From Ferruginibacter sp. (GTDB lineage: Bacteria; Bacteroidota; Bacteroidia; Chitinophagales; Chitinophagaceae): a stretch of 20,727 nt of DNA. Shown in pieces: positions 16,682-20,727 of this stretch. The stretch's first letter is position 1. Each line of letters begins with the position of its first letter. The notes beneath the pieces were generated by a model that had not been told where the DNA came from, searched no databases, and worked only from the letters and a program-made list of their open reading frames with translations. The stretch is taken from contig JANXTN010000297.1 in the NCBI GenBank assembly GCA_025352435.1, forward strand, positions 1 through 20,727, read 5' to 3'. The translations under genes were made by a program, and so were the position numbers.

Positions 16682-16852
16682 TTACTTTTTCTTTTTAATA
16701 TTTAAGTATATCAATGTAATGATAATAGTGGGAGGCCAAAGCCCTAAAAAAATGGCTCTGTCATGATCTTTTAAAACAACATAATAATACTCTGAAACAA
16801 ATATTAAGACGATTGCACTTAGAAATATAAAGAGTTCAACTTTTTTTAACAT
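16682..16852 (-). CDS. 56-residue two-helix membrane micro-protein
   Basis: An ORF of 56 codons plus TAA. MLKKVELFIFLSAIVLIFVS forms a first helix (about 6-20) with basic start, then EYYYVVLKDHDRAIFLGLW, then a second helix (about 34-50, FLGLWPPTIIITLIYL) and a basic end NIKKKK. The charged loop KDHDR between the helices and both basic termini fit a hairpin with N and C termini inside. It is the first of two adjacent small genes, the second starting 1 nt after its stop. The family is not recognised. The divergent multi-pass membrane gene at 16964 starts 111 nt away. Confidence 0.6.
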   Translation of the reverse strand: MLKKVELFIFLSAIVLIFVSEYYYVVLKDHDRAIFLGLWPPTIIITLIYLNIKKKK

Positions 16853-16918
16853 AAGTAAGTTTTAATGTGAAAGTAATTTAAAATGTTTTAAAAAGAGGAT
16901 TATGATTTATTAAAGTAA

Positions 16919-16947
16919 TTTGTTCTAGCTAACATACATTAGTTTTG
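16919..16947 (+). promoter_or_regulatory. Candidate Bacteroidota promoter (TTTG - 17 nt - TAGTTTTG)
   Basis: TTTG at 16919-16922 and TAGTTTTG at 16940-16947 match the -33 and -7 elements, with a 17-nt spacer at the short end of the allowed range. The GTG start of the downstream membrane protein follows 16 nt after the -7 element. Confidence 0.6.
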
Positions 16948-16963
16948 TAAAAAACAAACATTT

Positions 16964-17815
16964 GTGAACAAAATACTTGCTGCTTGGATTACTGTATACG
17001 ACAACTTTGAAACTCGTTGGATAAAATTTCAAAAATCACGCATTATTAGTAATACAGTTATTATCTTCTTTTTCCTCGGTATTGTTGTTTCACTTGCTTC
17101 TCACTACAATATGATTTCTTTCAAAGTAGGAAAATTTTTTGCTATAGAACTCGCTTTTAGCGTTTTACTATTAAGTGAAATTTTTGATCTTGTTTTTATT
17201 CTCACACATTCTGTAGCAGATTCTGTAGGCAAGCAGTTTGAAATAGTCTCTTTAATACTTTTACGGAATTCATTTAAAGAACTAGGCCACTTACCGGATT
17301 CTATAAATTGGGATTTACAAGCGCTTATAGATTTATTACCGCTCATTGCAGATGCATTTGGAGCAGTGATTATTTTTTTAATAACAGTTCTATTTTACCG
17401 TTCACAACGTCATGTCCAAATCACAAGTAATGATGTTGAAAAAAATAAATTTTTCATTCAAAAAAAATTGATCGCATCATTACTTCTTATTATTTTTCTA
17501 AGTCTTACAGTTTTTATGTTTATTGAATTTTTATTAAAGGGTCACATCATAAATATCTTTAACTCTTATTATACAGCACTTATTTTTTCTGATATTCTCA
17601 TTTTAATAATTTCTCTCAGATACAGTAATCTCTATATTCACTTATTTAGGTATTCATCATTTGCTTTAGCAACCGTTATAATTCGCATATCACTTTCTGC
17701 TCCTAAATATTTTAATGTATTGCTGTCCATCGCCGCAGGCTTGTTTGTTTTGCTTGTTTCTAACATTTACAATACATTGAATAACACTATTGTAAAACTA
17801 AATGATCCAACATGA
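16964..17815 (+). CDS. Multi-pass inner-membrane protein of unknown function
   Basis: A 283-residue protein starting with GTG; no in-frame ATG exists near the start, the next Met is at residue 50 inside the protein, and a promoter match lies just upstream. Hydrophobic segments are at about 30-47, 59-81, 130-147, 167-190, 203-218, 232-242 and 250-269. A conserved-looking polar region between helices 2 and 3 reads THSVADSVGKQFEIVSLILL, RNSFKELGHLP, with buried charges near the membrane (SEIFDLVF in helix 2, DLLPLIADAFG before helix 3, IEFLLKG in helix 4). That pattern suggests a functional membrane core rather than an anchor. I do not recognise the family. It is monocistronic, between the micro-protein pair and lepA. 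Confidence 0.78.
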   Translation: MNKILAAWITVYDNFETRWIKFQKSRIISNTVIIFFFLGIVVSLASHYNMISFKVGKFFAIELAFSVLLLSEIFDLVFILTHSVADSVGKQFEIVSLILLRNSFKELGHLPDSINWDLQALIDLLPLIADAFGAVIIFLITVLFYRSQRHVQITSNDVEKNKFFIQKKLIASLLLIIFLSLTVFMFIEFLLKGHIINIFNSYYTALIFSDILILIISLRYSNLYIHLFRYSSFALATVIIRISLSAPKYFNVLLSIAAGLFVLLVSNIYNTLNNTIVKLNDPT

Positions 17816-17890
17816 TTCTTAATTAGATGTTGAGGAATTAAACTCCTTTATTCATAAATATTTAACGGAACACCCATAAAATTTATTCAT

Positions 17891-17898
17891 TATTTTTG
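17891..17898 (+). promoter_or_regulatory. Candidate -7 element of lepA (TATTTTTG)
   Basis: Exact match to TAnnTTTG, 32 nt before the lepA ATG. No clear TTG box is seen 17 to 23 nt upstream, so this is a single-element match only. Confidence 0.5.
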
Positions 17899-17930
17899 CA
17901 CCTCAAAAGACTACGCAGATAAGCGTTTAC

Positions 17931-19721
17931 ATGAAGAATATTAGAAATTTTTGCATCATTGCCCATATTGACCACGGAAAGAGTACCCTTGCTGATAGAC
18001 TAATACAAAGCACAAACACAATTGGTGAACGAGACATGCAGGCACAGGTTTTAGATGATATGGATCTGGAGAGAGAAAAAGGCATTACCATAAAAAGCCA
18101 TGCGATACAGATAAACTATCCTTATAAAGGTGAACAATACGTTCTCAACTTAATTGATACTCCCGGTCACGTGGATTTTAGTTACGAGGTGAGTCGTGCG
18201 CTTGCAGCATGTGAGGGCGTTTTGTTATTGGTAGACGCTACACAAGGTATACAAGCACAAACCATCAGCAATTTATATTTGGCAATTGAAAATAATCTGG
18301 AAATCATTCCGGTTATAAATAAAATAGACATGGAGGGTGCAATGATACCCGAAGTAACAGATGAAATTATTGAATTGATTGGCTGTAAAGCTGAAGATAT
18401 CGTATTGGCCAGTGGTAAAACAGGTATTGGTATTGATGAAGTTTTTGCTGCGATTATTGAACGTATTCCGGCACCAAAGGGTGACCCAAATGCGCCATTA
18501 CAGGCACTTATTTTTGATAGTGTCTTCAACAGTTTCAGAGGAATTATTGTTTACTATAGAATTTTTGCAGGCAGCTTAAAAAAAGGGGAGAAGGTAAAAT
18601 TCTTCAGTACAGAACAAACATACCACGCCGATGAGGTAGGTATTTTGAAACTGGGAATGGAGAAAAAAGACGAAGTCTTTTGTGGCGATGTAGGTTACAT
18701 CATTACCGGAATAAAAAACGCCAAAGAAGTAAAAGTCGGAGATACACTTACAAGTGTTGCTAACCCAACTTCTGAAAGAATTGATGGTTTCGAAGATGTA
18801 AAATCAATGGTTTTCGCAGGGATTTTTCCGGTAGATACAGACAAGTTTGAAGAGCTAAGAGATTGTATGGAGAAATTACAACTCAATGATGCCTCTCTTA
18901 CATTTGAGCTTGAAACTTCACAGGCATTGGGCTTCGGCTTCCGTTGTGGTTTCCTGGGATTACTCCACATGGAAATTATACAGGAGCGTTTGGAAAGAGA
19001 ATTTAACCAAACAGTCATTACAACTGTGCCGAACGTAAGCTTTATAGCACATACAACAAAGGGTGAAATTATACATGTGCACAACCCCGGTACATTGCCT
19101 GATCCAAGCCGTACAGAAAAAATAGAAGAGCCTTACATAAAAGCACAAATCATTACCAAGCCGGAATATATTGGAAATATTATGACGCTCTGCATCAGCA
19201 AGCGTGGCATGTTAATTCACCAAGGATATTTATCACCGACCCGTGTGGAGCTTACATTTGAAATGCCATTGACGGAAATTGTTTTTGATTTTTACGATAA
19301 ACTAAAATCGCAAACACGAGGCTACGCTTCTTTCGATTATCATCCAATAGGTTTTAGAGATGCAGATATTGTGCGCATGGATATTTTATTGAACGGCGAA
19401 AAAGTAGATGCATTAAGCGCCTTAATTCACAGAAGCCGCTCAGCAGAATTTGGCAGAAAGCTGTGTGAGAAATTGAAAACATTATTGGATAAACAGCAGT
19501 TCCAGGTTGCAATACAAGCTGCCATAGGTGCTAAAGTTATTGCCCGTGAAAACATTAGCGCCATGCGCAAAGATGTAACTGCAAAATGTTATGGGGGTGA
19601 TATAAGTCGTAAGCGTAAATTATTAGAAAAGCAGAAAGAAGGTAAGAAGAGAATGAGGCAGATAGGAAACGTAGAAGTGCCGCAGGAAGCATTCTTGGCG
19701 GTGCTGAAGTTAGATGATTAA
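17931..19721 (+). CDS. lepA: Elongation factor 4, LepA
   Basis: A 596-residue ribosome-associated GTPase that acts on stalled or mistranslocated ribosomes and supports initiation or 30S maturation. The GTPase motifs are complete: G1 AHIDHGKST (11-19), G2 region REKGITIKS (48-56), G3 DTPGH (76-80), G4 NKID (130-133) and G5 SGKTG (about 161). Translation-factor domain II and EF-G-like domains III and V follow ([19 protein letters not shown] region). The EF4-specific C-terminal domain is intact, with [20 protein letters not shown], then [14 protein letters not shown]. Length is the standard near 600. It is transcribed alone from a candidate promoter; the repeat element at 19721-19875 follows immediately after its stop. 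Confidence 0.97.
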   Translation: MKNIRNFCIIAHIDHGKSTLADRLIQSTNTIGERDMQAQVLDDMDLEREKGITIKSHAIQINYPYKGEQYVLNLIDTPGHVDFSYEVSRALAACEGVLLLVDATQGIQAQTISNLYLAIENNLEIIPVINKIDMEGAMIPEVTDEIIELIGCKAEDIVLASGKTGIGIDEVFAAIIERIPAPKGDPNAPLQALIFDSVFNSFRGIIVYYRIFAGSLKKGEKVKFFSTEQTYHADEVGILKLGMEKKDEVFCGDVGYIITGIKNAKEVKVGDTLTSVANPTSERIDGFEDVKSMVFAGIFPVDTDKFEELRDCMEKLQLNDASLTFELETSQALGFGFRCGFLGLLHMEIIQERLEREFNQTVITTVPNVSFIAHTTKGEIIHVHNPGTLPDPSRTEKIEEPYIKAQIITKPEYIGNIMTLCISKRGMLIHQGYLSPTRVELTFEMPLTEIVFDFYDKLKSQTRGYASFDYHPIGFRDADIVRMDILLNGEKVDALSALIHRSRSAEFGRKLCEKLKTLLDKQQFQVAIQAAIGAKVIARENISAMRKDVTAKCYGGDISRKRKLLEKQKEGKKRMRQIGNVEVPQEAFLAVLKLDD

Positions 19722-19875
19722 AAGCCCCTCTATTTTCCCCGAAGGGGAAGGACAAGAAGTAGATTATAGCGAAGAATAATATTTGGAAGTTTTTTTTAAA
19801 TTAATTCTCTATTCGCTAATCTCTTCGATAAGTTTTTCGAGATTTCCCTCCCCTTCGGGGAGGAAAGGTGGGGCT
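19721..19875. repeat. Imperfect long palindrome with two GC-rich hairpins between lepA and mutS2
   Basis: The left end (AGCCCCTCTATTTTCCCC at 19723-19740, then GAAGGGG) reappears inverted at the right end, where the minus strand reads AGCCCCACCTTTCCTCCCC then GAAGGGG (19875 back to 19850). Each end holds its own hairpin: TTCCCC-GAA-GGGGAA at 19735-19749 and CCTCCCC-TTC-GGGGAGG at 19847-19863. Inside these, AGATTATAGCGAAGAATA (about 19762) and the inverse of TATTCGCTAATCT (19809-19821) also correspond. This is the structure of a REP-pair or MITE-like dispersed element; it carries no gene. It may also terminate lepA transcription. Confidence 0.7.
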
Positions 19876-19979
19876 ACTTGTACGTCATACCATTATTGTA
19901 CTTTTTTTACGCACTAAATAATAATATTCAAAATCAAAAGAAGCATTTTTTAAGTGAGGTTTAAAAGTCCAATATTACT

Positions 19980-20019
19980 CATTTGCAAATTTGCACATTT
20001 TCACATTTTCAAATTTGCT
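19980..20019 (+). repeat. Degenerate 8-bp tandem repeat before mutS2
   Basis: Five consecutive 8-nt units: CATTTGCA, AATTTGCA, CATTTTCA, CATTTTCA, AATTTGCT (consensus MATTTKCA). The array ends 2 nt before the GTG chosen as mutS2 start. The rest of the gap from 19876 to 19979 is A/T rich and shows no gene, RNA or clear promoter. Confidence 0.75.
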
Positions 20020-20021
20020 TC

Positions 20022-20727
20022 GTGAGGTTTTTCCCTGAATCAGCATTACAACAATTGGAGTTCGATAAAATAAAAGAGCTGCTTGCTTTGCATTGCAGAA
20101 CGGAATATGCAAAAACAAAAGCGGAGGAGCTGCGCATTCATACCAAAAAAGAATACATAGAAACAGAATTAAAACAGGCGAACGAGTTCAAATTAATTCT
20201 CGATTCGGGAGGTAACTTCCCAAACGATTTCACCACAAATATTTCTAGAGATTTAAAATTGCTTGGCATACCGGGAGCATCATTATCAGGTGAGCAATTT
20301 ATCCTAATCCGCAGACTAGCCAGCAGTATGGAAAATATTTTCCGATGGTTTACGGTGGAGATAAGAGAAACTTATCCCGGTCTTACAAAAGTTATAGAAA
20401 ACAATTACTACGAAAAAAACATAAAGGTTTTAATAGATGAAATTTTAGATGAAACCGGTGCTGTGAAAGATAAAGCCAGTACGGCTTTGGCAGATATTAG
20501 GATGAAGCTTTACAAAAAGCGGGGGGAGTTAAGAAGAATGTTTGATAGGATTGTTTCAAAATTAAACAAGCAGGGTTTTCTTGCAGACATTGAAGAAAGT
20601 TTTATGAATGGCAGGCGGGTTTTGGCTGTTGTGGCAGAACAGAAAAGAGTGGTGAAAGGAGTCTTGCACAGTGAAAGTGAAAGCAGGCGCACAAGCTTTA
20701 TTGAGCCTGAAGAAACGACCGAACTTA
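20022..20727 (+). CDS. mutS2: Endonuclease MutS2, N-terminal part (cut by window end)
   Basis: The first 235 codons of MutS2, a MutS homologue without the mismatch-recognition domain; family members suppress recombination or rescue collided ribosomes through an ATPase and a C-terminal Smr nuclease, both beyond the window. Visible family features are the start MRFFPESALQQLEFDKIKEL, then LLALHCRTEYAKTKAEELR, the helical core and lever, LDETGAVKDKASTALADIR (about 148-166), and the clamp-return motif NGRRVLAVVAEQKRVVKGVLH followed by SFIEPEET. The GTG at 20022 is preferred: it gives the conserved FPESAxxQLEFDKIK start. A TTG at 19983 in the same frame would translate the 8-bp repeat and is unlikely. 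Interrupted only by the window end; no frameshift is seen. Confidence 0.92.
   Translation, partial: MRFFPESALQQLEFDKIKELLALHCRTEYAKTKAEELRIHTKKEYIETELKQANEFKLILDSGGNFPNDFTTNISRDLKLLGIPGASLSGEQFILIRRLASSMENIFRWFTVEIRETYPGLTKVIENNYYEKNIKVLIDEILDETGAVKDKASTALADIRMKLYKKRGELRRMFDRIVSKLNKQGFLADIEESFMNGRRVLAVVAEQKRVVKGVLHSESESRRTSFIEPEETTEL

Noticed and set aside
17820..17855. Weak hairpin (GAGGA/TCCTT) after the multi-pass membrane gene as a terminator
   Set aside because: The stem is only 4 to 5 bp and no T run follows, so it was not annotated.
18182..19084. Minus-strand frames of 115 and 129 codons within lepA
   Set aside because: They run antisense to intact LepA motifs and have no independent start context or family resemblance.
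19980..20019. CRISPR array or attachment site at the 8-bp repeats
   Set aside because: Units are contiguous, only 8 nt, degenerate and without spacers; no cas gene or integrase is in the window.

Overview
The window looks like a chromosomal segment from a member of the Bacteroidota, most probably the Chitinophagaceae or a close relative. The basis is a low-GC sequence (by eye about 35 percent), no recognisable Shine-Dalgarno sites, start regions preceded by the Bacteroidota -7 promoter element TAnnTTTG, signal peptides ending in Q at the cleavage region, and protein types characteristic of the phylum (the Bacteroidota-type GlmU-like protein, a YERL/QIYVS-type small membrane protein, a 1091-residue Asp-box protein). 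The taxonomic call is inference; no 16S or other marker is present.

Layout from left to right. Positions 152-5662 (minus strand) carry a large secreted Asp-box/sortilin-like protein, a stand-alone methylmalonyl-CoA mutase catalytic chain and a small single-pass membrane protein. Positions 5746-7760 (plus strand) form a tight unit: a Bacteroidota-type GlmU-like enzyme, a DUF4177-like small protein and triose-phosphate isomerase (tpiA). tpiA runs tail to tail into a minus-strand operon (11061 down to 7753) of a SAM methyltransferase, a Wzx/MATE-fold polysaccharide flippase and a KirBac inward-rectifier K+ channel, all with overlapping start and stop codons. Divergent from it (11123-12476) is an overlapping pair: a single-pass membrane protein and an HTTM-like multi-pass protein.

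Positions 12620-16397 hold envelope genes: a secreted charged helical protein, a secreted lactonase-fold beta-propeller, a membrane-anchored OB-fold protein, a YceI-family periplasmic protein and a DUF4142 lipoprotein, with two good hairpin terminators. Positions 16504-16852 contain two very small membrane proteins in tandem, shorter than 60 residues each. Then come an unrecognised multi-pass membrane protein starting with GTG, the translation factor LepA/EF4, and the first 235 codons of mutS2, cut by the window end. The 300-nt gap between lepA and mutS2 holds a roughly 155-bp imperfect palindrome and a degenerate 8-bp tandem repeat that abuts the mutS2 start.

Most genes are core or envelope housekeeping genes. 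I see no transposase, integrase, phage gene, CRISPR array, tRNA or rRNA. No clear new defence or mobile system is visible. The most unusual items are the tandem micro-proteins, the HTTM pair, the K+ channel inside a surface-polysaccharide-like operon, and the repeat structures between lepA and mutS2.
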